64,000 nt of DNA from DASUPK01 sp963744105 (GCA_963744105.1 CAVUSJ010000002.1:372001-436000), one strand, 5' to 3'. Positions 8,658 to 17,148 are shown, counted from the stretch's first letter. The notes: a model not told the origin generated them from the letters alone. Translations and numbers: made by a program.

Positions 8658-8986
8658 TTACTGGGTGGGTAGCGAACCATCAAGTGACGTCTGCGGAAAA
8701 CCCGCACGTGGGCTGCCGATCACCACGGATGTACCGCACTGGAGCAGTGTCGAGGATGTAGCCATGCCGAGCATCTGGCTCATCGCAGGAGCGGCCGTTG
8801 GGGCGATCAACCTGCGGCTGCCCATCCCGGGTGTTGCCGCCTTCTTCGGCGTCGGCAGGTACGCGCCTCGCGTCTAGTAGGTCCCGGCTGATGGCGCCGG
8901 TCAGCAGGCGTCAGGGAGCTTTCACCTGGCATTTAGCCAACGAGAGGACCCTGAGGCTGTGATGGAGAAGTGCGGATAGGGCGATT
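8658..8986. other. Gene-poor stretch between cupin and two-component regulon
   Basis: No recognisable gene. A 37-codon open frame (8764-8877, starting MPSIWLIAGAAVGAINLRLP) has a hydrophobic core that could be a tiny membrane peptide, but there is no good ribosome binding site or known family, so it is not called. The right edge carries the direct-repeat box listed at 8920. Confidence 0.4.
8920..8938 (+). promoter_or_regulatory. OmpR-type direct-repeat box upstream of a small membrane protein
   Basis: TTCACCTGGCATTTAGC contains two half-sites (TTCA at 8921 and TTTA at 8932) spaced 11 bp apart, about 50 bp before the next small gene. The same 11-bp-phased layout recurs at 13070 and 15153, in front of the response regulator and after the kinase. 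It is the weakest match of the three. Confidence 0.5.
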
Positions 8987-9148
8987 ATGCGCGGACGAGC
9001 GATCTGGGGATTCAGCGTTTGGGGAGGGTTCATCTGCACCCTGTTCGCCCTCAGCTCGATGATGCACGGCTCGCTCGGAGCGAGCGCCGTGCTGACCGCA
9101 GGAGCCCTGTGCCTCTTCGCCTCGGCCCTCTGGCTCGCCCGTGACTGA
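8987..9148 (+). CDS. Small two-helix membrane protein (53 aa)
   Basis: A short open frame starting MRGRAIWGFSVWGGFICTLF and ending in LARD, with two hydrophobic stretches separated by a short Gly/Ser turn. A weak GATAGGGCG-like Shine-Dalgarno lies upstream. It sits directly behind the first direct-repeat box and 44 bp before the LolA-like gene in the same orientation, so it is probably the first gene of that transcript. No family recognised. Confidence 0.5.
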   Translation: MRGRAIWGFSVWGGFICTLFALSSMMHGSLGASAVLTAGALCLFASALWLARD

Positions 9149-9192
9149 ATACCGATCAAAATCCTTAGGGACCAGGCGTAGCCTTTGAGGGG

Positions 9193-10401
9193 ATGAAGTA
9201 CCTGCGCCGCATTTCGACCCGCCGTCTGATCGCCCTCTGCGCGGCGACCGTGGCGGTCGGCGCCGGTGTCACCGCGCTGGCGATGGCGGCAACGAGTGGG
9301 GGACCGACACCCCCCGCTCAGCCCCTGCCGGTTGCTGTGCACGACGCGCTCACGGCTCCCAAAGTCGAGGGAGTCAGCGCGCGCATCCAATTCACCAACG
9401 ATCTGATCAGCGGCTCCAGCGTGCAGGGGGCTGATCCACTTTTGACCGGCGCCTCCGGACGGCTCTGGGCCGCCTCTGACGGCCGCCTCCGCATCGAGCT
9501 CCAGGCGGACTCGAACGCCGAGGGCGCCACCAGCGACAGCCAGGTGCTCTCGGACGGGCACCGCTGGTCCATCTATGACTCCGGATCGAACACGGCCTAC
9601 GAGGGGACCCTTCCCGCCGATCATGGCGGCGCGAATGGAGCGAGCTCGGCGAATGAGCAGCAGCCGCCGTCGCTTGACCAGGTCAAGAAGGGGATCGCGA
9701 AGCTGACCGAGCACGCCATGGTGAGCGGGGCGCAGCCGACGGACGTCGCGGGTCAGCCGGCCTACAACGTCCGGGTCGAGCCGAAGGACAACGGAGGGCT
9801 GCTCGGGGGCGCCGAGCTCGCCTGGGATGCCGTGCACGGGACGCCACTCCGCGCGGCGGTATACGCGAAGGGCGACAGCTCGCCGGTGCTCGAGCTGAAG
9901 GTCACCGACATCTCCTACGGCCCGGTCTCCGCATCGGTCTTCGACGTCAACCCTCCACCTGACGCCAAGGTCACCGACGTCACCCCGCCCACCCACCGGG
10001 ACGGTGGCAGCGGCGAGGCGCAGCCGGTCACCGGGCTGCAGGCCGTCCAGCAGCAGGCCTCCTTCCCGGTGACCGCGCCGGACACGCTTGCGGGCATGTC
10101 CCGGAACGAGGTCCGCCTGATCCAGAGCGGCAAGAAGGCTGGAGCGCTCGTCACCTATGGACAGGGCCTCGGCGGGCTGGCAGTGATCGAGCAGCCCGCG
10201 GCTGCGTCGCGCGACTCCTCGCAGGTCGGCGGCGATCACGGCCAGCTCAGCCTCCCGCAGGTGTCGGTGAACGGAGCCCAGGGTCAGGAGCTCGAGACCG
10301 CCCTCGGGACCATGGTGAGGTTCCAGCGCAATGGCGTCGAGTACACGGTGCTCGCCTCGGCTCCATCCTCCACGGTGCTGACTGCCGCACGAGCCCTGTA
10401 G
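9193..10401 (+). CDS. Secreted LolA/MucB-like protein (DUF2092-type)
   Basis: 402 aa with an Arg-rich N-terminus and a hydrophobic signal segment (about residues 10-33). The following region resembles the half-barrel fold of LolA/LolB/MucB proteins: repeated strands such as GRLWAASDGRLRIEL, HRWSIYDSGSNTAYEG and PAYNVRVEPKDN. A second part (about 265-402) ends ...VLASAPSSTVLTAARAL. Such proteins bind lipids or sense envelope state. The gene is 3 bp from an ABC ATPase and starts right after GAGGGG, so it probably acts with the ABC exporter in envelope maintenance. The specific ligand is unknown. Confidence 0.75.
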   Translation: MKYLRRISTRRLIALCAATVAVGAGVTALAMAATSGGPTPPAQPLPVAVHDALTAPKVEGVSARIQFTNDLISGSSVQGADPLLTGASGRLWAASDGRLRIELQADSNAEGATSDSQVLSDGHRWSIYDSGSNTAYEGTLPADHGGANGASSANEQQPPSLDQVKKGIAKLTEHAMVSGAQPTDVAGQPAYNVRVEPKDNGGLLGGAELAWDAVHGTPLRAAVYAKGDSSPVLELKVTDISYGPVSASVFDVNPPPDAKVTDVTPPTHRDGGSGEAQPVTGLQAVQQQASFPVTAPDTLAGMSRNEVRLIQSGKKAGALVTYGQGLGGLAVIEQPAAASRDSSQVGGDHGQLSLPQVSVNGAQGQELETALGTMVRFQRNGVEYTVLASAPSSTVLTAARAL

Positions 10402-10404
10402 TCG

Positions 10405-11367
10405 ATGGCGGAGGCTCCGCCGATTGAGGTCCGGGGGCTGGTCAAGCGCTATGGGGAGATCACCGCGGTCGACGACGTCGACCTGACGGTCAACTCCGGA
10501 GATGTCTTCGGCTACCTCGGGCCGAACGGGGCTGGCAAGACGACATCTCTGCGGATGATGCTGGGACTGATCCGGCCTTCCGCGGGAGCCGTCCGGCTCT
10601 TTGGGCGCGACCCGCAGATCAGCGTTGCGGCGCTGAATGGCGTGGCGGGATTCGTCGAGGCTCCGATGTTCTATCCGTACCTGAGCGGCCTGGACAACCT
10701 GAAGCTCTGCCAGGCGCTGGACGGCGGGGACAACGGCCAGGCAACGACCGACGAGGTCCTGGAGATAGTCGAGCTTCGAGACCGCGCCAAGGACAAGGTC
10801 AAGGGGTATTCACACGGCATGCGCCAGCGGCTCGGGATCGCCTCGGCGCTGCTGCGCAGACCCCGCCTGCTGCTGCTGGATGAGCCGGCCACCGGGCTCG
10901 ATCCGGCCGGCATGCGCGACATGAGGATGCTGATCCGCGATCTAGGCGAGCGCGGGATCACGGTGCTGCTCTCCAGCCACCAGATGAACGAGGTGGAAGA
11001 GCTCTGCAACCGCGTCGCGATCATCCGGAGTGGGCGGGTGGCCTATGAGGGCTCCCTCGCCGAGCTTCGCAACCGGTCCGGGGTCAGCTACCGGCTGCGA
11101 ACCACGGATGACGGGAGGGCCACGGATGTCTGCTCGGCGCAGCCCGGAATCGAGGTGCTCGCGACATCGGACGCGGCCCTTGCTTTCAAGGCGGACAACG
11201 AAGACGCCGTCGCGGCACTCTCGATCGCCCTGGCGGAGTCCGGCGCGCCCGTGGTGGAGCTGGCGCCGCAGCAGGCGACGCTCGAGGACCTCTTCTTCCA
11301 GCTCACCGAGGGCGACGGGCGCGAGCGAGCCACGCACACACAGCAGTTGATCGAGGAGCTGGCATGA
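10405..11367 (+). CDS. ABC transporter ATP-binding protein
   Basis: 320-aa ABC-2-type ATPase. Walker A GPNGAGKT, signature YSHGMRQRL, Walker B LLLLDEP followed by ATGLDP, and the switch His in LSSHQMNE are all intact. A C-terminal extension (~80 aa) resembles that of drug/bacitracin-type exporters. It starts 3 bp after the LolA-like gene and its TGA overlaps the permease ATG, so the three form one operon. Substrate unknown. Confidence 0.93.
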   Translation: MAEAPPIEVRGLVKRYGEITAVDDVDLTVNSGDVFGYLGPNGAGKTTSLRMMLGLIRPSAGAVRLFGRDPQISVAALNGVAGFVEAPMFYPYLSGLDNLKLCQALDGGDNGQATTDEVLEIVELRDRAKDKVKGYSHGMRQRLGIASALLRRPRLLLLDEPATGLDPAGMRDMRMLIRDLGERGITVLLSSHQMNEVEELCNRVAIIRSGRVAYEGSLAELRNRSGVSYRLRTTDDGRATDVCSAQPGIEVLATSDAALAFKADNEDAVAALSIALAESGAPVVELAPQQATLEDLFFQLTEGDGRERATHTQQLIEELA

Positions 11368-12179
11368 GGCCGGTGTTGACGGTGTACCGCTGGGAGCTGC
11401 GGAAGCTCCGCGCCCAGAAGCGGACCTACCTCGGCCTGGGGGCGGCGGCCGCGGTCCCGATCATCTTCGTCATTGCGTTGGTGACCGGCGGCGGTCGCCC
11501 GAACGACGTTGCCTTCGGCAAGTACGTCCACGACACGGGGTTGGCGGTGCCGCTCGTGCTCCTGCTGTTCGGCTCGATCTGGCTGTTCCCGCTGATCACC
11601 GCTCTGGTCGCCGGGGACATCGTGGCCTCCGAGGACCGCAACGCGACGCTCAAGATGATCCTGACCCGCTCCGTCGAGCGTCACCAGGTCTTCGCGGGGA
11701 AGGCGCTCGCCGCGGCGACCTACGCCATCGTCGCCATTGCGATCGCAGGGGCCGTCGCCCTGGGTGCGGGAATCCTTGCCTCGGGTTTCAACCCGGTGAC
11801 CACGCTCTCCGGAACCGTCGTCTCGGCGCCGAAGGGCCTCGAGCTGGTGGGCGCCAGCTTGCTCGTCTATCTGCTTCCCATCCTCGCCATCGCCTGCATT
11901 GGGCTCCTGCTCTCGACGGTCTTCCGAAACAGCGGGGCCGCGATCGTCGGGACGCTGATGTTCTCTCTCCTGGTTCAGCTGGTCGGGATCCTGCCCGGCC
12001 TGAGCGGGTTGCACCCCTATCTGCTCAGCACGCAGTTCAACGCGTGGCAGGGCCTGCTGCGAACGCCGGCGGACTGGGCCCCGATCGTGCGCTCTCTCTG
12101 GGTCTGCGCCCTATATGGGCTCCCCGCATTGGCGGCGGCAGCGCTTGTCTTCTTGCGCAGAGACGTCGCAGAGAGCTAG
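11364..12179 (+). CDS. ABC-2 type transporter permease
   Basis: 271-aa integral membrane protein with about six hydrophobic segments. The N-terminal MRPVLTVYRWELRKLRAQKR is the usual ABC-2 permease entry, followed by a first helix and the extracytoplasmic loop, and VAGDIVASEDRNATLKMILTR is typical of the cytoplasmic coupling region. It pairs with the ATPase whose stop it overlaps by 4 bp. Confidence 0.9.
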   Translation: MRPVLTVYRWELRKLRAQKRTYLGLGAAAAVPIIFVIALVTGGGRPNDVAFGKYVHDTGLAVPLVLLLFGSIWLFPLITALVAGDIVASEDRNATLKMILTRSVERHQVFAGKALAAATYAIVAIAIAGAVALGAGILASGFNPVTTLSGTVVSAPKGLELVGASLLVYLLPILAIACIGLLLSTVFRNSGAAIVGTLMFSLLVQLVGILPGLSGLHPYLLSTQFNAWQGLLRTPADWAPIVRSLWVCALYGLPALAAAALVFLRRDVAES

Positions 12180-12181
12180 CT

Positions 12182-13060
12182 CTGGAACATTCGGTCTTCG
12201 CCACTGTGCTGCTGCCGATCGCCCTCGCGGTGATCATGGTGAGCCTCGGCATGTCGCTGAGGCCGGCGGACTTCAAGCGGGTGGTCGTGTATCCGAAGGG
12301 AATCGCGATCGGCCTCGCCAATCTTCTTCTCCTGTCACCGCTGCTGGCGTTCGCGGTCGCCGAGGTCTACGGGCTGGATCCGGAGTTGGCGGTCGGGCTC
12401 GTCCTTTTGGGCGCGTCTCCCGGCGGGACGCTGGCGAACCTGCTGACGCACCTTGGGCGCGGGGACACGGCGCTGTCGATCACCATGACCGCCACCTCGA
12501 GCGTGGCCGCCGTGGTCACTATCCCGCTCTTCCTGAAACTCGGCATCAGCCATTTCGGGGCGACCGGGCTCGACACACATGTCGGCCTGATCGGGCTGGT
12601 CGCCCGGGTGCTTCTGATCACGGTCGTGCCCATGGCCTTCGGGATGTGGCTACTCGCCCGCCGGCCACAACGCGTAGCCGACCTCGGCGGGGCCTTCAGG
12701 AGAGCCGCAATCGTCCTCTTCCTCGGGGCGGTTGTCGGGGTGATCATCGCCGAGCACAATCGAGTGACCGACAACCTGGGGGCGGTCGCGGCGGCCGCGG
12801 TCACGCTCAACCTCGCCGCAATGTCCCTCTCATTCACGGTGGCTCGGCTGGCGAGACTCGACAACCGGCAGGCGACGGCCATCGCGATGGAGCTGGGCAT
12901 TCACAACTCGACGCTGGCAATCGCGATCGGAGCGTCCATCGCAACGGTGCTGACCATTCCGGCCGCCGTCTACGCGGCATTCGCATTCATTCCCGCGGGC
13001 CTCTTCGCCTGGGTCATGCACCGGCGTAACGCCACGGCGACCGCCGCTGCCCAGGCATAA
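12182..13060 (+). CDS. Bile acid:sodium symporter family transporter (BASS)
   Basis: Roughly ten-helix transporter of the BASS/SBF family; LASPGGTLANLLTHL-like sequence (here GASPGGTLANLLTHLGRGD) and the C-terminal ELGIHNSTLAIAI segment are family hallmarks of the two crossing discontinuous helices. The start is uncertain. Homologues have about nine residues before the first helix, which fits CTG at 12182 (MEHSVFATVLLPIAL), six bases after AGAGAG; GTG 12206 is the next option. It begins 2 bp after the permease stop, so is probably in the same operon. The substrate is not predictable (bile acids are unlikely). Confidence 0.85.
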   Translation: MEHSVFATVLLPIALAVIMVSLGMSLRPADFKRVVVYPKGIAIGLANLLLLSPLLAFAVAEVYGLDPELAVGLVLLGASPGGTLANLLTHLGRGDTALSITMTATSSVAAVVTIPLFLKLGISHFGATGLDTHVGLIGLVARVLLITVVPMAFGMWLLARRPQRVADLGGAFRRAAIVLFLGAVVGVIIAEHNRVTDNLGAVAAAAVTLNLAAMSLSFTVARLARLDNRQATAIAMELGIHNSTLAIAIGASIATVLTIPAAVYAAFAFIPAGLFAWVMHRRNATATAAAQA

Positions 13061-13069
13061 CCCGAGCCT

Positions 13070-13087
13070 TTCATCTCGCGTTCATCT
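13070..13087 (+). promoter_or_regulatory. OmpR-type direct-repeat box before the response regulator gene
   Basis: TTCATCTCGCGTTCATCT is a perfect 7-bp direct repeat with an 11-bp period, about one helical turn, as bound by dimers of OmpR/PhoB-family winged-helix regulators. It lies 26 bp before the regulator's ATG, suggesting autoregulation. Confidence 0.65.
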
Positions 13088-13112
13088 TCGCGGGACAATC
13101 TCGCTGAGCGAG

Positions 13113-13797
13113 ATGCGCGTGCTGATCGTCGAGGACGAGGCCAAGATGGCCGGCCTGATCCGCCGGGGACTCCGGCAGGAGGGAATGGCGGCCGACCTCG
13201 CCGGGAAGGGGGAGGACGCCCTTTGGATGGCCGGGTCGACGGAGTACGACGTGATCGTCCTCGACCTGATGCTCCCCGGCATCGACGGGTTCGAGGTCTG
13301 CCGTCGTCTGCGCGGCGACGGAGTCGTCTCGCCGATCTTGATGCTCACGGCTCGCGACGGCGTCTCGGACCGAGTGGCGGGCTTGGATGTCGGCGCTGAC
13401 GATTACCTCGTCAAGCCTTTCTCATACGCCGAGCTGCTCGCCCGCCTCCGGGCGCTCGCCAGGCGGGGCAACGGGCAGCGCTCGCCGGAGCTGCGGGTCG
13501 GCGACCTCCGGATGGACCCGGCGAGGCGGCAGGTCTGGCGAGGGGAGGAGGAGGTCGAGCTCTCGGCCAAGGAGTTCGCCGTGCTCGAGGTCTTCATGCG
13601 ACGTCCCGGGAGAGGTTCTCTCCCGGTTCCAGCTGCTCGAGCACGCCTGGGACTACGAGTATGAGAACCGCTCCAACATCGTCGACTCCTATGTCCGGCT
13701 GCTCCGGAACAAAGTCGATAGGCCATTCGCGGTCGAGTCCATCCAGACCGTGCGGGGCGCGGGCTACCGGCTGCGCCAGGACGGCGGTTCGAAGTGA
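13113..13797 (+). pseudogene. OmpR-family response regulator, interrupted by a +1 frameshift
   Basis: The first frame gives a full receiver domain (MRVLIVEDEAKMAGLIRRGL; phospho-acceptor Asp51 in IVLDLMLPG; conserved Thr and Lys in LMLTARD and DDYLVKPFSY) and the start of a winged-helix domain. After ...LEVFMRRP the frame is lost; the next frame continues GEVLSRFQLLEHAWDYEYEN and ends in the RGAGYRLR wing. An extra G in the GGG at 13608-13610 explains it: removing one G restores PGEVLSRF. The downstream kinase overlaps the restored stop by 4 bp, so the locus otherwise looks intact, and sequence error is more likely than real inactivation. Confidence 0.85.
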
Positions 13798-15149
13798 GCC
13801 GCGTCCCGATCAGGCTGAGGGTGACGCTGGCCTTCTCGGTTGTGATGGCGGTCCTGCTGACGGCGCTCGGCTTCTACGTCTACTCCCGGTTCGACACGGA
13901 GCTCAGCGAGCAGATCGACCAGAGCCTGCGCACCCATGGCGACGACATCGCCTCGCTGGTCGCCCACCGGGACCTGAGCCGCTCGGTGGCGCTGTTGGGG
14001 CGCGAGGAGAGCTTCGCCCAGGTGCTCACGCCGGCTGGGCGGATCTACGCGACCACGCCGCAGCTCGGCGACCATCCGCAGCTGACGCCCGCCGAGGCGG
14101 CTCGGGCGGCGCACGAGTCGTTCGTCGTCACTCGGCCGCACGTGCAGAGCATCCAGGGCCAGGCGCGTCTGCTGGCCCGCCCGGCGCGGGGGCGCGGACA
14201 GACTTACGTGGTGGTGGCCGCGGCGACGCTCGACGATCGCAACGAGTCGCTCCGGAATCTGCGGACCATCCTGCTGATCGGCGGGCCCGTCGCGCTGCTG
14301 CTCGCGTCGCTGGCCGGCTATGCGGTCTCCGGGGCGGCGCTGCGGCCGGTCGAGGCGATGCGGCGGCGCGCCGCGGAGATCTCGGCCGCCGAGCCGAACG
14401 AGCGCCTGCCGCTGCCCGAGGCGAGGGACGAGCTCCGCCGCCTTGGGCAGACGCTGAACGCGATGCTCAGTCGGCTTGAAGCGGCGCTCGAGCGAGAACG
14501 CAGTTTCGTGGACGACGCGAGCCACGAGCTACGCACCCCACTGGCGCTGCACAAGACCGAGCTCGAGCTCGCCCTCCGCTACGCGAGGACGCCGGAGGAG
14601 ATGCGAGCCGCGATCGCCTCAGCGATCGTCGAGGTCGACCGGCTCAGCGCGCTGGCGGAGGACCTTCTGGTGCTGGCCCGCTCCCAAGAGGGGAAGTTGG
14701 CGCTGCACCTGCGCCGGGTGCGGGTCGCCGACCTGCTCGGGGACGTGCGGGAGCGCTTCGCGGCGAGGCTCGCCGAATCGGGCCGCAAGCTGAACGTCGA
14801 GCCGGGCAACGCCTCCGTCGTCGATGCCGATCCGGTTCGCCTCGAGCAGGCACTCACCAACCTGGTCGAGAACGCAATCGAGCACGGGGAGGGGGAGATC
14901 ACACTGAGCTCGAGCGAGTCCGACGGAGAGCTCCGGATACACGTCTCGGATCACGGGCCAGGCTTCCCGCCCGATTTCATCGACCATGCCTTCGAGCGGT
15001 TCAGCCGCGCGGATCCCGCCCGCGGAGGCGACGGCACCGGCCTCGGCCTGGCGATCGTCGAGGCGATCGCGCGTGCCCACCGCGGCAGCGCGCACGTCGC
15101 CAACCGGAACGGGTCGGGCGCCGAGGCGTGGATCGAGCTCCCCTACTGA
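13794..15149 (+). CDS. Two-component sensor histidine kinase
   Basis: 451-aa membrane kinase. GTG start overlaps the response regulator stop. Two membrane segments (about 8-28 and 158-180) flank a ~130-residue extracytoplasmic sensor region; a HAMP-like linker follows (LRPVEAMRRRAAEISA), then the HisKA motif DDASHELRTPLALHK with His244, the N box NLVENAIEHG, the G1 box DHGPGF and the G2 box GTGLGLAI. Partner of the preceding OmpR-type regulator. The signal is unknown, but the neighbouring exporter, LolA-like and PepSY genes point to the envelope. Confidence 0.93.
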   Translation: MSRVPIRLRVTLAFSVVMAVLLTALGFYVYSRFDTELSEQIDQSLRTHGDDIASLVAHRDLSRSVALLGREESFAQVLTPAGRIYATTPQLGDHPQLTPAEAARAAHESFVVTRPHVQSIQGQARLLARPARGRGQTYVVVAAATLDDRNESLRNLRTILLIGGPVALLLASLAGYAVSGAALRPVEAMRRRAAEISAAEPNERLPLPEARDELRRLGQTLNAMLSRLEAALERERSFVDDASHELRTPLALHKTELELALRYARTPEEMRAAIASAIVEVDRLSALAEDLLVLARSQEGKLALHLRRVRVADLLGDVRERFAARLAESGRKLNVEPGNASVVDADPVRLEQALTNLVENAIEHGEGEITLSSSESDGELRIHVSDHGPGFPPDFIDHAFERFSRADPARGGDGTGLGLAIVEAIARAHRGSAHVANRNGSGAEAWIELPY

Positions 15150-15152
15150 GCT

Positions 15153-15170
15153 TTCACGGCCACTTCATCC
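15153..15170 (+). promoter_or_regulatory. OmpR-type direct-repeat box before the PepSY gene
   Basis: TTCACGGCCACTTCATCC holds two TTCAyC-like half-sites (15153 and 15164) with the same 11-bp period seen before the response regulator. It lies three bases after the kinase stop and about 50 bp before the PepSY-type gene, so it probably drives that gene separately. Confidence 0.55.
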
Positions 15171-15219
15171 CTTCTCCTTAGAACCGGCGGCGCAATGAGC
15201 AACCGACCAAAGGAGAAGG

Positions 15220-15537
15220 ATGCGCATCTCACGGAGGTACCTGATCGTCGGCGGATCCGTGCTCGCCCTCGCGGCGGCCGGCGCCGGCACGGCGATCGCG
15301 ACCAACGGGCCCGACTAAGGCGGGGCCGCCGGTCTCGGCGCGGATCAGGCGAAGGCCGCCGCGCTCAGGATCTACCCGGGCAGCGATGCCAACTCCGTGG
15401 AGCGCGATTCGGAGAACGGCGCCACCTGCGAGGTCGAGGTCGCCAAGCCCGACGGAAGCACAGTCGATGTCCGCCTGGACCAGAACTACAAACTGGTCGT
15501 CGCGGAGGCCGACAGCGAGGACCAGGGAGGTAACTAG
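15220..15537 (+). pseudogene. PepSY-domain secreted protein with in-frame stop
   Basis: AAGGAGAAGG precedes ATG 15220. The frame encodes a signal peptide (MRISRRYLIVGGSVLALAAA, cleavable after AGTAIA) and stops at TAA 15316-15318 (codon 33). Reading straight on in the same frame gives a PepSY-like domain (AKAAALRIYPGSDANSVERD, CEVEVAKPDGSTVDVRLD) to TAG 15535. One codon thus breaks an otherwise normal ~105-residue protein; TAC to TAA would be enough. PepSY proteins often occur beside OmpR/kinase pairs as extracytoplasmic regulators. Could be a true nonsense mutation or a base-call error. Confidence 0.7.
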
Positions 15538-16114
15538 ATGAACGCCCGGGCGATCAGGCGCCGCGTGGCATGTCCACGTCACCAACCCTCAGGGCGAGTC
15601 CCTGCAGGAGACGATCACGGTCGAGGACAAGACCAAGAAGATCGCCGACGGTGTCACCGCCAGGGTGGCTCACGACGTCGTCTACACCGCCGGGAAGCCG
15701 ACGGAGATCACGGACGACTGGTACGCGCAGGATTCGGCCGGGAACATCTGGTACTTCGGCGAGAACACCGCCAGTCTGGACCACGGCAAGTGGGACCGCA
15801 GCGGGTCCTTCGAGGCCGGTAAGAACGGCGCCGACGCAGGAATTGCGATGGCGGCGCACCCATCGGTCGGGCTGACCTATCGCGAGGAGTACTACAAGGG
15901 CCACGCAGAGGACCGAACCAAGGTGCTCGCGCTCGACCAGCAGGTGGAGGCGCCCGCGGGCCACTTCACGGGCGCGATCCTCACGGATGACTCGAGCCCG
16001 ATCGAGCCGACTGTGTCCGAGTACAAGCTCTACGCGAAGGGCGTCGGGCCGGTGGTCGCCGTCTCGGTCTCAGGTGAGTCCGAGCGGGAGGACCTGATCA
16101 GCTACTCGCGGTGA
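15538..16114 (+). pseudogene. Secreted protein of unknown function, N-terminus joined out of frame (internal deletion)
   Basis: ATG 15538 begins MNARAIRRR, the basic start of an exported protein, but that frame soon reads nonsense. From about 15570 another frame is coherent to the stop at 16114: WHVHVTNPQGESLQETITVE, then NIWYFGENTASLDHGKWDRS, VGLTYREEYYKGHAEDRTKV and YKLYAKGVGPVVAVSV. This resembles a family of secreted actinobacterial proteins with an IWYFGE core that I cannot name. The signal peptide and N-terminal half appear deleted. A shorter product from 15665 is formally possible. Confidence 0.6.
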
Positions 16115-16726
16115 CTAGCTGGGAGGGTCGCGCCACATCGGCCAGAGCCGAGGGCCGCGGGGCAGGTCGCGCTCGCCGGTGACGCGGAACCCGTGCCGCG
16201 CGTAGAAGGCGAGGTTCCGCTCCTTCGAGGATTCGAGATACGCCCCGACGCCGTCCCGATCGCAGCCCTCGAGGGTCGGGGCCAGCATCGCCGACCCCAG
16301 CCCCTGTCCCTGCGCCGAGGGGTCGGTGCCGAGGATCGCGAGATACCAGTGGGACGGCTCGGTGGGGTGGACCTTCTGCGCGCCGAGCATGCCGGTGATC
16401 ACCATCGGCATTCGCGGCACGAGCCGGGGATGCAAGAGGCACGTGGCATAGGCGATGTCCTGGCGCACCGTGGTGTGCCAGTGATCGGGCTCCGCCCAGA
16501 CGGCGACGCTGCGCAGCTCGTCGTCGGTCCAGATCTCGCCGTGCGGATGGATGTCCCGGAGGCGCATCCCGAAGAGGCGCTCGAGCACGCGCGGGCGCAG
16601 GTGCTCCGGGCGGCATGCCCAGGCGGCGACCGGGTCATTGTGAAAGGCGCGGGCCAGCATCCGGGCGATCTCCGGCAGCTCGGCTGTCTCGGCTCGCCGT
16701 GGGGAGACCGCGACGCGCTCAGCCAT
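16115..16726 (-). CDS. GNAT family N-acetyltransferase
   Basis: 203-aa GCN5-related acetyltransferase. The acetyl-CoA-binding motif A is clear (YLAILGTDPSAQGQGLGSAM, with the Q/RxxGxG/A loop QGQGLG), and the C-terminal NLAFYARHGFRVTGE is the usual motif B. The substrate is unknown. Its first codons overlap the end of the upstream membrane protein gene by 8 bp, so it is the last gene of the TetR-led minus-strand operon. Confidence 0.9.
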   Translation of the reverse strand: MAERVAVSPRRAETAELPEIARMLARAFHNDPVAAWACRPEHLRPRVLERLFGMRLRDIHPHGEIWTDDELRSVAVWAEPDHWHTTVRQDIAYATCLLHPRLVPRMPMVITGMLGAQKVHPTEPSHWYLAILGTDPSAQGQGLGSAMLAPTLEGCDRDGVGAYLESSKERNLAFYARHGFRVTGERDLPRGPRLWPMWRDPPS

Positions 16727-17135
16727 TCGGCAAGGAGGAGCCCGCGAAGAAGAAGAACCAGGCCTCGAAGGCCAGGCAGCCGGCGATCGCGCAGACGATT
16801 ACCACTCGCTCGATCCCGCCGATCCCGTACTTCCGCTGCGTGTCGGCCTCTCGCTCGTCGCGCATGCTCCGCAGCCACGGGGAGGTCTGGCGCGCGACGG
16901 CGGGGCGGCCGGTCAGATCGTCGTATCGGTTGTTGAGCCAGGTCAGCGCGAGGGCGAGCAGGACGACCGTCACGGCGAGCACCACGACCACGGTGAACAG
17001 GGCGGTCATGCTGATGTTGCTGAGGTTGCCCTGGACCTTGGATCCGACCCAGACCGCGAACAGGGGCGCGCCCGTCCAGAGGTTGATCGAGCAGAGGGCG
17101 GAGGCGGTGATCAGGCCGATCTTCTTCAGCGCCAT
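16719..17135 (-). CDS. Three-helix membrane protein of unknown function
   Basis: 138 aa from the ATG at 17135 (MALKKIGLITASALCSINLW). Two N-terminal hydrophobic segments, a polar middle (NNRYDDLTGRPAVARQTSPW) and one C-terminal segment ending FFFFAGSSLPNG. An upstream in-frame ATG at 17240 would add 35 polar residues overlapping the zinc-ribbon gene and was not used. No family recognised. In an operon between the zinc-ribbon and GNAT genes. Confidence 0.6.
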   Translation of the reverse strand: MALKKIGLITASALCSINLWTGAPLFAVWVGSKVQGNLSNISMTALFTVVVVLAVTVVLLALALTWLNNRYDDLTGRPAVARQTSPWLRSMRDEREADTQRKYGIGGIERVVIVCAIAGCLAFEAWFFFFAGSSLPNG

Positions 17136-17148
17136 GCCGGTGCGTACA

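Noticed and set aside
8764..8877. 37-codon hydrophobic frame
   Set aside because: No ribosome site and no homologue in mind; mentioned under the gene-poor stretch only.
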